Notes: generated from the letters alone by a model not told the origin. Positions 1 through 9,427 are shown, counted from the first letter of the stretch. The stretch is DNA of 64,000 bases from Caballeronia sordidicola (GCF_001544455.2 NZ_FCOC02000003.1:600605-664604); one strand, 5' to 3'. A program made the numbers and translations.

Positions 1-35
1 AAAAGCAAAAAACCCCCGACGCCAGGAGCCACCCC

Positions 36-1283
36 ATGCCCAAAGCCCTCACCGGCGTCCGAATCCTGGACTTCACCCACGTCCAGTCCGGCCCGACCTG
101 CACCCAACTCCTGGCATGGTTCGGCGCCGACGTCATCAAAGTCGAGCGCGCCGGCACCGGCGATGTCACCCGCGAACAACTCCGCGACATCCCCGACGCC
201 GACAGCCTCTACTTCACGATGCTGAACCACAATAAACGCTCGATCACCATCGATACAAAAAAACCCGAAGGCAAGAAAGTCCTCGAATCGCTCGTGAAAA
301 CCTGCGACGTGCTGGTCGAAAACTTCGCCCCGGGCGCGCTCGACCGCATGGGCTTCACCTGGGAACACATCCAGGAACTGAATCCGAAGATGATCGTGGC
401 ATCGGTGAAAGGCTTTGGTCTCGGACCCTACCAGGACTGCAAGGTCTACGAGAACGTCGCGCAGTGCGCAGGCGGTGCGGCATCGACGACAGGTTTCGAT
501 GACGGGCCGCCCGTAGTCAGCGGCGCGCAAATCGGCGATTCGGGAACAGGACTGCATCTGGCGCTCGGGATCGTCACCGCGCTCTATCAGCGCAACGCAA
601 CAGGCCGCGGCCAGAAAGTGCTCGCGGCCATGCAGGACGGCGTACTCAACCTCTGCCGCGTGAAGCTGCGCGACCAGCAGCGCCTCGAACGCACCGGCGT
701 AATGAGGGAATATCCGCAATATCCGAACGGCGAATTTGGCCAAGCGGTGCCGCGTGCAGGCAATGCATCGGGCGGCGGTCAGCCCGGCTGGATCCTCAAA
801 TGCAAGGGCTGGGAAACCGATCCGAACGCGTACATCTACTTCATCACGCAGGCGCCCGTGTGGGGCGAAATCTGCAAGGTGATCGGCAAGCCGGAATGGA
901 TCGCTCATCCAGACTTCAGCACAGCGGCCGCCAGATTGCCTCACCTGCAGGATATTTTCGCCGAGATCGAACGGTGGACCATGACGAAGTCCAAGTTCGA
1001 AGCCATGGACATCCTGAACCAGCACGACATCCCATGCGGACCGATCCTCTCGATGAAGGAAATCGCCGAGGACGCGTCGTTGCGAAAGACCGGCACGATT
1101 GTGGAAGTGGATCATCCGGTGCGCGGCAAGTATCTGACTGTAGGCAACCCGATCAAGCTCTCCGACAGCCCGACGGACGTCACCCGTTCACCGCTTCTGG
1201 GTGAACACACCGACGAAGTGATGACGGAACTCGGCTACACCGCAGACCAGATCGCGACGCTGCGCAACCTGGGCGCGATCTAG
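36..1283 (+). CDS. frc: Formyl-CoA:oxalate CoA-transferase (class III)
   Basis: A 415-residue class III CoA-transferase that fits Frc, which moves CoA from formyl-CoA to oxalate in the cytoplasm for oxalate breakdown. The length matches the family (about 416-428). The catalytic aspartate is D168 in QIGDSGTG, the position of Asp169 in the Oxalobacter enzyme, and a glycine-rich loop (SGGGQPG) follows near residue 247. The family N-terminus ([14 protein letters not shown], residues 7-20) is intact. The start has a ribosome binding site (caggag) 8 bases upstream. Its usual partner, oxalyl-CoA decarboxylase, is not seen and could lie upstream of the window. Another CoA acceptor cannot be excluded, but whole-length similarity favours Frc. 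Confidence 0.9.
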   Translation: MPKALTGVRILDFTHVQSGPTCTQLLAWFGADVIKVERAGTGDVTREQLRDIPDADSLYFTMLNHNKRSITIDTKKPEGKKVLESLVKTCDVLVENFAPGALDRMGFTWEHIQELNPKMIVASVKGFGLGPYQDCKVYENVAQCAGGAASTTGFDDGPPVVSGAQIGDSGTGLHLALGIVTALYQRNATGRGQKVLAAMQDGVLNLCRVKLRDQQRLERTGVMREYPQYPNGEFGQAVPRAGNASGGGQPGWILKCKGWETDPNAYIYFITQAPVWGEICKVIGKPEWIAHPDFSTAAARLPHLQDIFAEIERWTMTKSKFEAMDILNQHDIPCGPILSMKEIAEDASLRKTGTIVEVDHPVRGKYLTVGNPIKLSDSPTDVTRSPLLGEHTDEVMTELGYTADQIATLRNLGAI

Positions 1284-1375
1284 GCTTGTGCGCATTTTCC
1301 GCAATGGCGCCGCGCAAGGGAATTCGATACCTTCGGCACAGCGTCATCCAATCTTTTTCTGACACGGATACATCG

Positions 1376-2131
1376 ATGCTCGACGGAGTCTGGTGTGCGT
1401 TAGCGGTGATTGCATCGGTACAGAGTCTGCGCACGCCGGGCGCGCTTTCGCCGGCACGGCGACAGGCGTTGCGCGACGCGGCCGGCGTGGGCGGCGCCGT
1501 GATCGTGGCCTACGCCATGGCCACCGGCTTTGAATCGATGCTGGCGGCGCTTGCCGTTGCTGCGTTCGCTGTGTTGACGCCGCCATCCTGGAAGACCACG
1601 CCCGCGTCGCTGCAAAGTGCGCTTGCGTTGGCGGCGCTGGCGTCGGCATCGGCGGATCGCGCGTTTGGACTCGAAGCGGGCATGTCGCCCGGATGGACCG
1701 CGCTCGGCGGTTTGTCGGCAGTGGCGATGGTGTTTGCGCTCGGATATCTGCGTTTGCGTGCGCTTGAGGGTCTGCCTGAGCGGCTACTCAAGCGTATGGC
1801 GTGCGCCGCGCCAGCCAGCACGATGCATTTCGCGTGCGCGGCGTTGTGCACGGTCATCGCGTATACGGCGGGGTTCGAGGGCGGTGCGGTCGCGGTCGTG
1901 ATCATCGGCGCGATGGTGGCGCTGATCGGCGCCTATCTCGCGATGGCGCTGGCCGATCGCGCGTATCCGGTGTTTATCGCGGCGTTGAACGGCTATGCGG
2001 CCTGCTCGATTGTCGCAGCGGGCGTGGGGCTGGCGAACGGCGCGCTGGTGGTGACCGGCGTCGCGCTTGTGCTCGGGTGCGTGGCGACATGCACGAGCGC
2101 GGCTCCATCGAGGGTGTCGAGCAAGAAATAG
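1376..2131 (+). CDS. Stand-alone membrane protein resembling PntB membrane domain
   Basis: A 251-residue, Ala/Val-rich integral membrane protein with about seven hydrophobic segments. The C-terminal part (FIAALNGYAACSIVAAGVGL then ANGALVVTGVALVLG) follows the pattern of the last membrane helices of the NAD(P) transhydrogenase beta subunit (LNSYSGWAAAAIGF, LGNTALIITGALVG). The NADP-binding domain that follows in PntB is absent, and no PntA is nearby. I chose the ATG at 1376 over the upstream in-frame ATG at 1286 because the first 30 residues are not membrane-like. Function is unknown. Without its nucleotide-binding domains it cannot be a complete proton-pumping transhydrogenase. The similarity comes from reading patterns, not from a search. 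Confidence 0.6.
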   Translation: MLDGVWCALAVIASVQSLRTPGALSPARRQALRDAAGVGGAVIVAYAMATGFESMLAALAVAAFAVLTPPSWKTTPASLQSALALAALASASADRAFGLEAGMSPGWTALGGLSAVAMVFALGYLRLRALEGLPERLLKRMACAAPASTMHFACAALCTVIAYTAGFEGGAVAVVIIGAMVALIGAYLAMALADRAYPVFIAALNGYAACSIVAAGVGLANGALVVTGVALVLGCVATCTSAAPSRVSSKK

Positions 2132-2219
2132 GGCGGCTCACAGGGACGGATGCCGCGTTACCATGGCGGCGCCCCGTTTATCTTGTGCAGGAGTCACGAA
2201 TGCTCGAGCCGCCCAGCCG

Positions 2220-3482
2220 ATGATCCACAAACCCCGTAGCACCGTGACGCCAGATTTTTCCGCCTCGGCAGGTCCGCGCAACGAAGCGCGTTCAAGGCGC
2301 AATACGCTCTTGCTCGCAGCGGGTTTGTCGTTTGGCACAGCGATCGCGCTTGGCCTTACGCGATTCTCCTACGCGCTGCTTTTACCCGCCATGAAAGCCG
2401 ATCTTGGCTGGAGCTTCGCGCAGGCCGGCGCGATGAACACCGCAAACGCGCTGGGTTATCTGCTCGGCGCGCTGGCGTTTCCGCTGCTGTCGCGGCGCTG
2501 GCCGGCGGGCGTCTGTTTTATCGTGGGATGCGTGCTGACGGCGTTGCTGATGATCGCAGGCGGCCTTGTCTCCGACACCCACGCGCTGCTCATTCAGCGA
2601 GTGGTGACGGGTATCACAAGCGCATCGGTATTCGTCGGCGGCAGCGTGCTTGCCGCGCGGCTGGCGTCGGCGCATCCACGCGATGCAGGGCTCGTCCTCG
2701 GACTCTATTACGGCGGCGCGGGCCTTGGGATTATCGCGGCGGCATTGCTGATTCCCATCACGACCTTCAACGGCACGCACGGCTGGCAATGGGCGTGGTT
2801 CGCACTCGCGGCGGCGTGCGGACTTGCATCGGTGGCGGCCATCATGGCGGCACGCAGGATAGGCCTCCATGACGCCGCGCCCGTCGCCGCCCGGGAAAAC
2901 AGCGGCGTTTCCGGACGTCTTCCGTGGGCGCGGCTTGGCTTCATGCTCGCCGGATATGGGCTTTTTGGCGTTGGGTATATCGGCTACATGACGTTCCTGA
3001 TCGCACTGCTCAGAGCGGCGGGCATGAGTTCCACAGTGATCACGGCCTTTTATGTGCTGCTCGGCGTGGCGACTGTCGGGTCGTCGCGTATCTGGTCAGG
3101 TCTGCTTAACCGCATGCAAGGCGGTCAGGCGCTGGCCGTGTTCAACGGGGTGCTTGCGTTCGCGACCATGATGCCCGCGCTATTCGCGCAACCGCTCGTG
3201 GCCTTCGTGTCCGGCGCGTTGTTTGGTGCGACGTTTTTATCGGCGGTGGCGTCGACCACCGCGTTCGTGCGGCATAACCTTCCCGCCGCGCAATGGACGC
3301 GCGGAATCGGCGCATTCACGATTGTGTTCGCGGTTGGGCAGATTGCCGGGCCGGTGGTGATTGGCTGGATATCGGATGGCGCGGGGCTCGCACGCGGTCT
3401 CATTTATTCTTCCGCGCTGCTGGCATTTGGCGCGCTTTTAGCTGCGCTGCAAAAGCCCTTGAACGCGGGTTCGCCCGCTTGA
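2220..3482 (+). CDS. MFS transporter, YbfB/YjiJ-like
   Basis: A 420-residue inner-membrane carrier with about twelve hydrophobic segments. After a roughly 28-residue polar N-terminus comes GTAIALGLTRFSYALLLPAM, typical of the YbfB/YjiJ branch of MFS (LGxxRFxYxxLLP). Positively charged cytoplasmic loops such as LLSRRWPAG are visible. The substrate is not deducible. The start is uncertain: the ATG at 2220 gives a normal N-terminus but has a weak ribosome binding site, and an in-frame ATG at 2163 is possible. It follows the PntB-like gene by about 90 bases and could be co-transcribed. A hairpin downstream (3497-3532) separates it from the convergent DUF4148 gene. Confidence 0.8.
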   Translation: MIHKPRSTVTPDFSASAGPRNEARSRRNTLLLAAGLSFGTAIALGLTRFSYALLLPAMKADLGWSFAQAGAMNTANALGYLLGALAFPLLSRRWPAGVCFIVGCVLTALLMIAGGLVSDTHALLIQRVVTGITSASVFVGGSVLAARLASAHPRDAGLVLGLYYGGAGLGIIAAALLIPITTFNGTHGWQWAWFALAAACGLASVAAIMAARRIGLHDAAPVAARENSGVSGRLPWARLGFMLAGYGLFGVGYIGYMTFLIALLRAAGMSSTVITAFYVLLGVATVGSSRIWSGLLNRMQGGQALAVFNGVLAFATMMPALFAQPLVAFVSGALFGATFLSAVASTTAFVRHNLPAAQWTRGIGAFTIVFAVGQIAGPVVIGWISDGAGLARGLIYSSALLAFGALLAALQKPLNAGSPA

Positions 3483-3496
3483 CGCGGACGAATGGA

Positions 3497-3532
3497 AAAA
3501 TCGCCCAAAGCCTTCAGGCGATAAGCGATTTT
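3497..3532. terminator. Putative bidirectional terminator between convergent genes
   Basis: AAAATCGC (3497-3504) pairs with GCGATTTT (3525-3532), with an alternative inner pairing ATCGCC/GGCGAT. The A and T runs at the stem ends make it usable from either side. It sits between the ends of the MFS gene (3482) and the DUF4148 gene (3570). Confidence 0.5.
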
Positions 3533-3569
3533 CTCCGGATTACGCGCTTGGTCGTCGCTTGCTTGATGC

Positions 3570-3896
3570 TTAATGCCCAAAGTAAATCGAATGCTGTTGA
3601 ATCGGCGATGCGGGAGCCATCGTTGCACGCATGCCCGAGGCCGATGTGCCGCTGGTCGACGGACCATAGGATTGCGCTGCGACGCCATTGGTTGCATCGA
3701 CACGTTGCTGCGCCGCTTGCAGGCCTTCCGGATAATAATTGTCGTTAGTTGCCGGGTTGTAGCCGGCTCGTTCCAGCGCGCTCAACTCGGCGCGAACCTC
3801 TGCGCGGGTGACGGGCGCGTTGTCTTGGGCAAAAGCAAAAGTCGGCGCTGCAAGGGCTGATGCAATCAGCAATGCGGGAAGAAGTGACTTGGTCAT
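3570..3896 (-). CDS. DUF4148 family secreted protein
   Basis: A 108-residue small exported protein. Residues 1-23 are a signal peptide (MTKSLLPALLIASALAAPTF then AFA-QD). It is followed by the DUF4148 signature TRAEVRAELSALERAGYNP and a short region rich in Ser, Gly and Ala. The family is abundant in Burkholderia relatives and has no assigned function. The start at 3896 is supported by a GGAGGTT ribosome binding site directly upstream; a longer in-frame extension to 3959 has no signal-peptide logic. Confidence 0.85.
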   Translation of the reverse strand: MTKSLLPALLIASALAAPTFAFAQDNAPVTRAEVRAELSALERAGYNPATNDNYYPEGLQAAQQRVDATNGVAAQSYGPSTSGTSASGMRATMAPASPIQQHSIYFGH

Positions 3897-4148
3897 GATG
3901 AACCTCCAGAGTTCTGTTATTCGCTGCTCGCGATGATGCGCTGAGGTGGTGCATTGCAAACGCGGTTTCTGCTAACTTTGGCGTCTGCATCCGCAACTCA
4001 TGAAAACCAGTCTAGGCCTCCTATTGCCCTTATAAAACGATAGTTTCGGCGAAAGATATTTGTTGTTTCGGCAACAATAAATCGCGGTAAACTCAGCGTC
4101 GCTTAAGCTTCGGTGCCTTCCTTTTATGCTTTGGCAATAGCGCTTCGC

Positions 4149-5048
4149 TTATTGGGACGCGCGAAAATGTTCCGCCAGAAAGTCGATGAACGCGCGGATT
4201 CGTGCCGGCTGATTCCGGCGGCTCGGGTAGTAGACGAACAAATCGGCAGGAGGCAGCAAGAACTCGGGCAACACCACTTTCAGGCGTCCGCTTTCAAGGT
4301 ATTTGGCGAGATCCCATTCGGAGCGGATCGAGATGCCATGTCCGTCCAGCGCCCATCCGAGCACGATGTCTCCGTCGTTGCTCGACAAGCCGCCAGGCAC
4401 TTTCACCGATACCGTTTCACCGTCGCGCGTAAAGCGCCATACGCCATAAGCGTCGTCGTTCTGACGATGCAGGATGGTGCGATGGCGCGCGAGATCACTG
4501 AGCGCGCCGGGATTGCCGTACCGCTGCAAATACGCAGGCGACGCACACAGGAAGCGCCGGTTCGACATGATGCGGCGCGCGTTGAGCCGCGTATCGGGCA
4601 GCGCGCCAAAACGGATGGCGAGATCGAATCCTTGCTCGACGATATCGATGGGTCTGTCAGTCACGTCGAGTTGCACTTCGACTTGCGGATAACGCTGCAC
4701 AAAAGACGAGACCAGCGGAGCGATTGTCGTGCGGCCAAATCCCAGCGACGCGTTCACCCGCAATATGCCGCGCGGCGCTTCGCGGCTGCGCGATACCGCA
4801 TCTTCCATTTCCCGCATTGCAGCAAGAATACGCGTTGCGTGACGCAGGTAGGTATCGCCTTCGTCCGTTAGGCTCGTGCTGCGCGTGGTGCGGTTCACGA
4901 GCCTCACGCCCAGGCGCTGCTCCATCAGGGCGAGGCGGCGCGTTGCGGCCGGAGGCGTGAGATCCAGTGCGCGTGCCGCCGCCGACAAACTGCCAAGACG
5001 TGCAAGCTGGACGAAAAATTCGAGGTCGGAGGTGCCGTCGTTCTTCAC
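4149..5048 (-). CDS. LysR-family regulator, DmlR-like
   Basis: A 299-residue LysR-type regulator. The N-terminal winged helix-turn-helix is intact (DLEFFVQLARLGSLSAAARA, then DLTPPAATRRLALMEQRLG, residues about 8-47). The effector domain contains the RFGALPDTRL stretch typical of the DmlR/AaeR-like clade. It is divergent from the D-tartrate dehydratase and malic enzyme genes, with 136 bases between the start codons. The expected role is control of that operon with a hydroxydicarboxylate such as tartrate or malate as inducer; the inducer is inferred from context. Confidence 0.85.
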   Translation of the reverse strand: MKNDGTSDLEFFVQLARLGSLSAAARALDLTPPAATRRLALMEQRLGVRLVNRTTRSTSLTDEGDTYLRHATRILAAMREMEDAVSRSREAPRGILRVNASLGFGRTTIAPLVSSFVQRYPQVEVQLDVTDRPIDIVEQGFDLAIRFGALPDTRLNARRIMSNRRFLCASPAYLQRYGNPGALSDLARHRTILHRQNDDAYGVWRFTRDGETVSVKVPGGLSSNDGDIVLGWALDGHGISIRSEWDLAKYLESGRLKVVLPEFLLPPADLFVYYPSRRNQPARIRAFIDFLAEHFRASQ

Positions 5049-5184
5049 TTAAACTGAATAATCAAATGAGTACCGGTGAAGTGTAACGCGGCGGGGCGCG
5101 CGTAAGCTTCGTTTATCGGATGAAGCACGTGCTTGAGCGCTCATTCAGCTAACCGCACTCGTCAGCATTTCAGGAGACACGCAT

Positions 5185-6351
5185 ATGAGAATCATGGAAA
5201 TTCGCGAACAGACCATCCCGATCAGTTCGTCCATTCGTAACGCGTACATCGATTTCAGCAAGATGACGCTGAGTCTGGTTGCGGTGATCACTGACGTGAT
5301 TCGTGATGGCAAGCCGATTGTCGGATACGGCTTTAATTCCAACGGACGTTATGGTCAAGGCAAGCTGATGCGCGAGCGTTTCATTCCGCGCGTGCTGGAA
5401 GCCGATCCGGATTCGCTGCTTGATGCGTCGGGCAATAACCTCGATCCGCACAAGGTCTGGGCGGCAATGTTCACCAACGAAAAACCGGGCGGCCATGGTG
5501 AGCGGTCCGTAGCAATCGGCACTATCGACATGGCGGTGTGGGATGCGGTGGCAAAGATAGAAGGCAAGCCGCTGTTCCAGTTGCTGGCGGAGCGTTATGG
5601 CAACGGCACGCCGGATCGCAAGGTCTTTGTTTATGCAGCGGGCGGTTATTACTATCCCGGACAAGACTTCAGCAAGCTGAAGGACGAGATGCGCAGCTAC
5701 ATTGACCGGGGCTATACCGTGGTCAAGAAGAAGATTGGCGGCGGGTCCCTTGACGCGGACCTGCGTCGTATCGATGCGGTGCTTTCCGTGCTGCAGGACG
5801 GCCAGAAACTTGCCGTCGACGCAAACGGCCGTTTCGATCTCGATACCGCGATCCAATACGCCAAGGCGCTCTCGCAATACGATCTGTTCTGGTACGAAGA
5901 AGCGGGCGATCCGCTGGATTTCGAGTTGCAGGCGACGCTGCGAAACTACTATGACAAGCCCATGGCCACGGGTGAAAATCTGTTCTCGATGCAGGACGCG
6001 CGCAACCTGATTCGCTATGGCGGCATGCGCGCGGATCGCGATTACCTGCAGTTCGATTGCGCACTGAGCTATGGTCTCGTGGAATACCTGCGCACGCTCG
6101 ATATGCTTCATCAACATGGCTGGTCACGTTCACGCTGCGTGCCGCATGGCGGACATCAGATGTCCTTGAACATTGCAGCGGGTCTCGGCCTGGGCGGCAA
6201 TGAATCGTATCCGGACCTGTTCCAGCCGTTCGGTGGCTTCCCGGACGGCGTGAAAGTGGTAGACGGCTATGTCACCTTGCCCGATCTTCCCGGCATCGGC
6301 TTTGAAGGGAAGAGCGACTTGTACGCCCATATGCAGGCCTTGTCGGCCTGA
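5185..6351 (+). CDS. tarD: D(-)-tartrate dehydratase (enolase superfamily)
   Basis: A 388-residue member of the mandelate racemase branch of the enolase superfamily, matching TarD in length and pattern. TarD dehydrates D-tartrate to oxaloacetate using Mg2+. Visible active-site parts: K181 and K183 (VVKKKIGG), metal ligands D212 (VDANG), E238 (WYEE) and E264 (TGEN), and acid-base H321 (PHGGHQM). These fall one residue before the positions I recall for the Bradyrhizobium TarD. The hallmark stretches GYGFNSNGRYGQG and NEKPGGHGERS are present. A ribosome binding site (caggag) precedes the ATG. Thirty-two bases later comes a malic enzyme, so the product oxaloacetate, or malate, can be channelled to pyruvate. 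Confidence 0.9.
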   Translation: MRIMEIREQTIPISSSIRNAYIDFSKMTLSLVAVITDVIRDGKPIVGYGFNSNGRYGQGKLMRERFIPRVLEADPDSLLDASGNNLDPHKVWAAMFTNEKPGGHGERSVAIGTIDMAVWDAVAKIEGKPLFQLLAERYGNGTPDRKVFVYAAGGYYYPGQDFSKLKDEMRSYIDRGYTVVKKKIGGGSLDADLRRIDAVLSVLQDGQKLAVDANGRFDLDTAIQYAKALSQYDLFWYEEAGDPLDFELQATLRNYYDKPMATGENLFSMQDARNLIRYGGMRADRDYLQFDCALSYGLVEYLRTLDMLHQHGWSRSRCVPHGGHQMSLNIAAGLGLGGNESYPDLFQPFGGFPDGVKVVDGYVTLPDLPGIGFEGKSDLYAHMQALSA

Positions 6352-6383
6352 GGCCCACGCGCAGCAATCATCAGGAGACTGAA

Positions 6384-8012
6384 ATGCAAAAACCGATCGA
6401 GCTATCCGGCCGCGATATTCTTCGCGATCCCCGTCTTAACAAGGGATCCGCCTTCACCGAGGAAGAGCGCCGCAAGTATCACCTCGAAGGCCTATTGCCG
6501 CCCGGGTCCAGCTCGCTCGAACTGCAGGTTGCGCGCACGCATACCGAACTCGCCGCGCTCGACAACGATCTTCAGAAATACCTGCTTCTTTCCGATCTGC
6601 AAGCCCGCAACGAGACCCTGTTTTACGCCACCATCATGTCCGATCCGGCGACTTTCATGCCGCTGGTCTATACACCAACGGTCGGCGAGGCATGCCAGAA
6701 ATTCAATCACATATTCCGGGCCACGCGCGGCATGTACGTGCCCATCTCGGCGCGTGGCCGCGTGAAAGAACTGTTGCAGAACTGGCCCGAGAAGGAGGTC
6801 CGGTTCATTGTGGTGACCGATGGCGAACGTATTCTTGGCCTCGGCGACCTGGGCGTGGGCGGAATGGGCATTCCCATCGGCAAGCTGTCGCTTTACACGG
6901 CATGCGCAGGCGTGCCGCCGCAATATTGCCTGCCCGTGATGCTCGACGTGGGCACGAATAATCGCGATCTGCTCGATGACCCGCTGTATCTCGGCTTGCG
7001 TCAGGAGCGTGTGCGGGGCGACGAATATCACGCGTTCGTGAACGAGTTCGTTGAAGCGGCGCTTGAGTTGCATCCGCAGTGCTGCGTGCAATGGGAAGAC
7101 TTTGCGAACTTCAATGCCGTGCCGCTGCTCGCGCGTTACAAGGACAAGATCTGCACCTATAACGACGACATCCAGGGCACCGCAGCGGTCGCGCTGGCGG
7201 GCATCTTTGCCGCGTTGCATATCTCGAAGCAAAGGCTTGTGGATCAGCGGTTCCTGTTCCTTGGCGGCGGCTCGGCCGGAACGGGTATCGCTGAATTGAT
7301 CAGCCAGGCCATGGTGCTGGAAGGACTGACCATTGAAGAGGCACGCGCGCGCAACGCACTGTTCGATGTGAACGGGCTCATGGTGAAATCGCGGACCGAT
7401 CTTGCTGATTTCCAGAAACCGTTCGCCGTCGATCACGCGCCGGTAGACAACTTCACCGATGCGGTAAAGGCGTTGAAACCGACGGGCATCATTGGCGTAA
7501 GCACGATGCCCAAGCTTTTCAATCAGCACGTGATCGAGGCGATGGCGGAGATCAACGAACGCCCGATCATCTTCCCGTATTCCAATCCGACTTCACGTTC
7601 TGAATGCACTGCGGAAGAGGCCTACAAATGGTCCGCGGGTCGCGCCATTTTCGCGAGCGGCAGTCCTTTTCCACCGGTGGAAATCGAGGGGCGCACGTTT
7701 GTTCCGGGGCAAGGGAACAACGTCTATATTTTCCCCGCGCTCGGCATGGCTGTTTTCGCCACGCAAGCGAGCCGGGTGACCGACGAGATGTTCATCGCTG
7801 CGGCTAAGGCAGTGGCCGAGCAAGTGTCCGAAGCAAGTCTTGCAACCGGTCTGATCTATCCGCCGCAAAGCAAGATCTTCGAGGCGTCGCTGCATGTGGC
7901 GGTGCGCGTGGCCGAGTGCATTTTCGATAACAACCTTGCCCGTGTGCCGCGACCCGACGACATAGCCGCGATGATCCGCGACCGCGCGTATAAACCGGCT
8001 TATACGCTTTAG
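6384..8012 (+). CDS. maeA: NAD-dependent malic enzyme
   Basis: A 542-residue malic enzyme of the large, MaeA/eukaryote-like type. It oxidatively decarboxylates malate to pyruvate with NAD+; characterised members of this type also decarboxylate oxaloacetate. Catalytic tyrosine lies in YTPTVGEACQKF (Y96), catalytic lysine in GIPIGKLSLY (K167), metal ligands E238/D239 (VQWEDF) and D262 (NDDIQGT). The nucleotide loop is FLGGGSAGTG (292-301). A caggag ribosome binding site sits upstream of the ATG. Placement directly after tarD suggests it processes oxaloacetate or malate from tartrate. A hairpin follows at 8029-8058. Confidence 0.93.
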   Translation: MQKPIELSGRDILRDPRLNKGSAFTEEERRKYHLEGLLPPGSSSLELQVARTHTELAALDNDLQKYLLLSDLQARNETLFYATIMSDPATFMPLVYTPTVGEACQKFNHIFRATRGMYVPISARGRVKELLQNWPEKEVRFIVVTDGERILGLGDLGVGGMGIPIGKLSLYTACAGVPPQYCLPVMLDVGTNNRDLLDDPLYLGLRQERVRGDEYHAFVNEFVEAALELHPQCCVQWEDFANFNAVPLLARYKDKICTYNDDIQGTAAVALAGIFAALHISKQRLVDQRFLFLGGGSAGTGIAELISQAMVLEGLTIEEARARNALFDVNGLMVKSRTDLADFQKPFAVDHAPVDNFTDAVKALKPTGIIGVSTMPKLFNQHVIEAMAEINERPIIFPYSNPTSRSECTAEEAYKWSAGRAIFASGSPFPPVEIEGRTFVPGQGNNVYIFPALGMAVFATQASRVTDEMFIAAAKAVAEQVSEASLATGLIYPPQSKIFEASLHVAVRVAECIFDNNLARVPRPDDIAAMIRDRAYKPAYTL

Positions 8013-8338
8013 GCTGGATGTAAGTAGTGCGCCGGGGCGATCGAATTCGGCCCGGCGCTTTCCTCGGCATGACCATGGATTTCGATGGAATTTTGACGCG
8101 AGATCATGGGCATCGGCTGCTTCGAAAAAGCTTGGTGCGCAAGTGCAATTTCGCGGCGTTTGGCACGCTTAAAAGCCGCCGAGCCTTGATGGACAAGGCA
8201 TTCACCGCCCGGGAGGGTCTGCCGGGCGCGACCGGACGTTGCAAAAGTCGCATGGAATCACTTCCTCGATCGCCACTTTTCGCGTAGATTTGCGACCGCG
8301 AAACACATGTCACCCGGTAAAGTCAGAGGAATCCACCC
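8013..8338. other. Intergenic region maeA to pyrE-like
   Basis: No gene recognised in 326 bases. It holds the hairpin at 8029-8058 and presumably the promoter of the orotate phosphoribosyltransferase gene. Short open frames here show no start context or family pattern. Confidence 0.5.
8029..8062 (+). terminator. Putative terminator after maeA
   Basis: GCGCCGGG (8029-8036) and CCCGGCGC (8051-8058) form a perfect 8-bp stem with a 14-base loop. A short T-containing run follows. It lies 17 bases after the malic enzyme stop. The T tract is poor, so termination strength is uncertain. Confidence 0.5.
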
Positions 8339-8851
8339 ATGTCCACAGCCAAGCGAATCCGCGAAGTGTCCAAGCTGAGCGGCGATTTTCTGCTGCGCTC
8401 AGGCAAGCGCAGCAACACCTACTTCGATAAATATCGCTTCGAATCCGATCCGTCATTGCTCAAGGCGATTGCTGAAGCGATGGTCCCGCTGATCCCGCCG
8501 GGCACGGAAATCCTTGGCGGTCTCGAGATGGGCGGCATTCCTATTGTGACAATGCTAAGCCAGGCCACAGGTTTGCCCGCCGCCTACATCCGTAAGGAAG
8601 CGAAAGAATACGGTACGTGCAAGTACGCGGAAGGCGCGGACCTCACGGGCAAGAAACTCGTGCTGGTCGAAGATATCGTTTCCAGCGGCGGCGCGATTGC
8701 CGATGCAACCGCCAAGCTGCGCGCGGACGGCGTGCCGGTTTCAGTGACGCTGTGCGTGATCGATCGCGAGAGCGGCGGCAAGGAAATGCTCGAGGGTATC
8801 GGCATTGAATTGAGATCGCTTTATACGTTTTCCGAGATCGAAGGCGCGTAA
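8339..8851 (+). CDS. pyrE: Orotate phosphoribosyltransferase-like protein (short form)
   Basis: A 170-residue type I phosphoribosyltransferase. The PRPP-binding motif is LVLVEDIVSSGGAI (residues 107-120), and the N-terminal GKRSNTYFDKYRFESDP is the orotate phosphoribosyltransferase pattern. KEAKEYGTCKYAEG (87-100) fits the flexible catalytic loop. It transfers the 5-phosphoribosyl group of PRPP to orotate, or to a related base, to form OMP. It is clearly shorter than the roughly 210-residue PyrE of E. coli and closer to archaeal lengths, so it may be a second copy rather than the housekeeping enzyme. The start at 8339 has only a weak upstream ribosome binding site. Confidence 0.8.
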   Translation: MSTAKRIREVSKLSGDFLLRSGKRSNTYFDKYRFESDPSLLKAIAEAMVPLIPPGTEILGGLEMGGIPIVTMLSQATGLPAAYIRKEAKEYGTCKYAEGADLTGKKLVLVEDIVSSGGAIADATAKLRADGVPVSVTLCVIDRESGGKEMLEGIGIELRSLYTFSEIEGA

Positions 8852-8883
8852 GTCAAATACGCCAAATCCTTGGGCATCCTGGC

Positions 8884-9312
8884 ATGCAGCTTCTTGATCA
8901 CGTATCCATAGGCGTACCCGATATCGATGCTGCCCGGCGCTTCTATGATGCAATCATGAACGTGCTGGGGGCTGCGAAGGTGTACGACCTTGCCCATGCG
9001 CTGGGATATGGCGAGCGTTGCACGCCGCATGATGCGGCGTCGACCTATCTCGCGGTACACCTCGAGACAGGTAGTGTCGGCGGCGTGGCCAATAACAAGC
9101 GGCACTGGTGTTTCAAGGCCGGATCGCGTGAGCAGGTCGATGCGTTCCACGCTGCCGGACTCGCCGCTGGCGGCCGCTCGGATGGCGCTCCCGGACTGCG
9201 CGCTGACTATCACGCCGGATACTACGCAGCGTTTTTGCACGACCCGGCGGGCAACCGCGTTGAAGCGGTGTGTCATCTTCTCGCAAGCTCTGAAACGAGC
9301 GCTCGGCCGTAG
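8884..9312 (+). CDS. VOC family protein (glyoxalase/dioxygenase superfamily)
   Basis: A 142-residue single vicinal-oxygen-chelate protein. It opens with the beta-strand motif LLDHVSIGVPDIDAARRFYD (residues 3-22) and ends with FLHDPAGNRVEAVCH. The conserved His in DHVSIGV and Glu in NRVEAV are the usual metal ligands. Reaction and substrate cannot be told from sequence. It begins 32 bases after the orotate phosphoribosyltransferase gene and may share its transcript. Confidence 0.85.
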   Translation: MQLLDHVSIGVPDIDAARRFYDAIMNVLGAAKVYDLAHALGYGERCTPHDAASTYLAVHLETGSVGGVANNKRHWCFKAGSREQVDAFHAAGLAAGGRSDGAPGLRADYHAGYYAAFLHDPAGNRVEAVCHLLASSETSARP

Positions 9313-9427
9313 GCATGGACTCGATATCGGCGTCGAGCTTGCCACTAAGCCGTTGCAAATAATGATTCGGTATCCAAACTTATCGCCGCGCGAATCCTTC
9401 TATGAAGAGGTATTCCTGCGCACCGGC

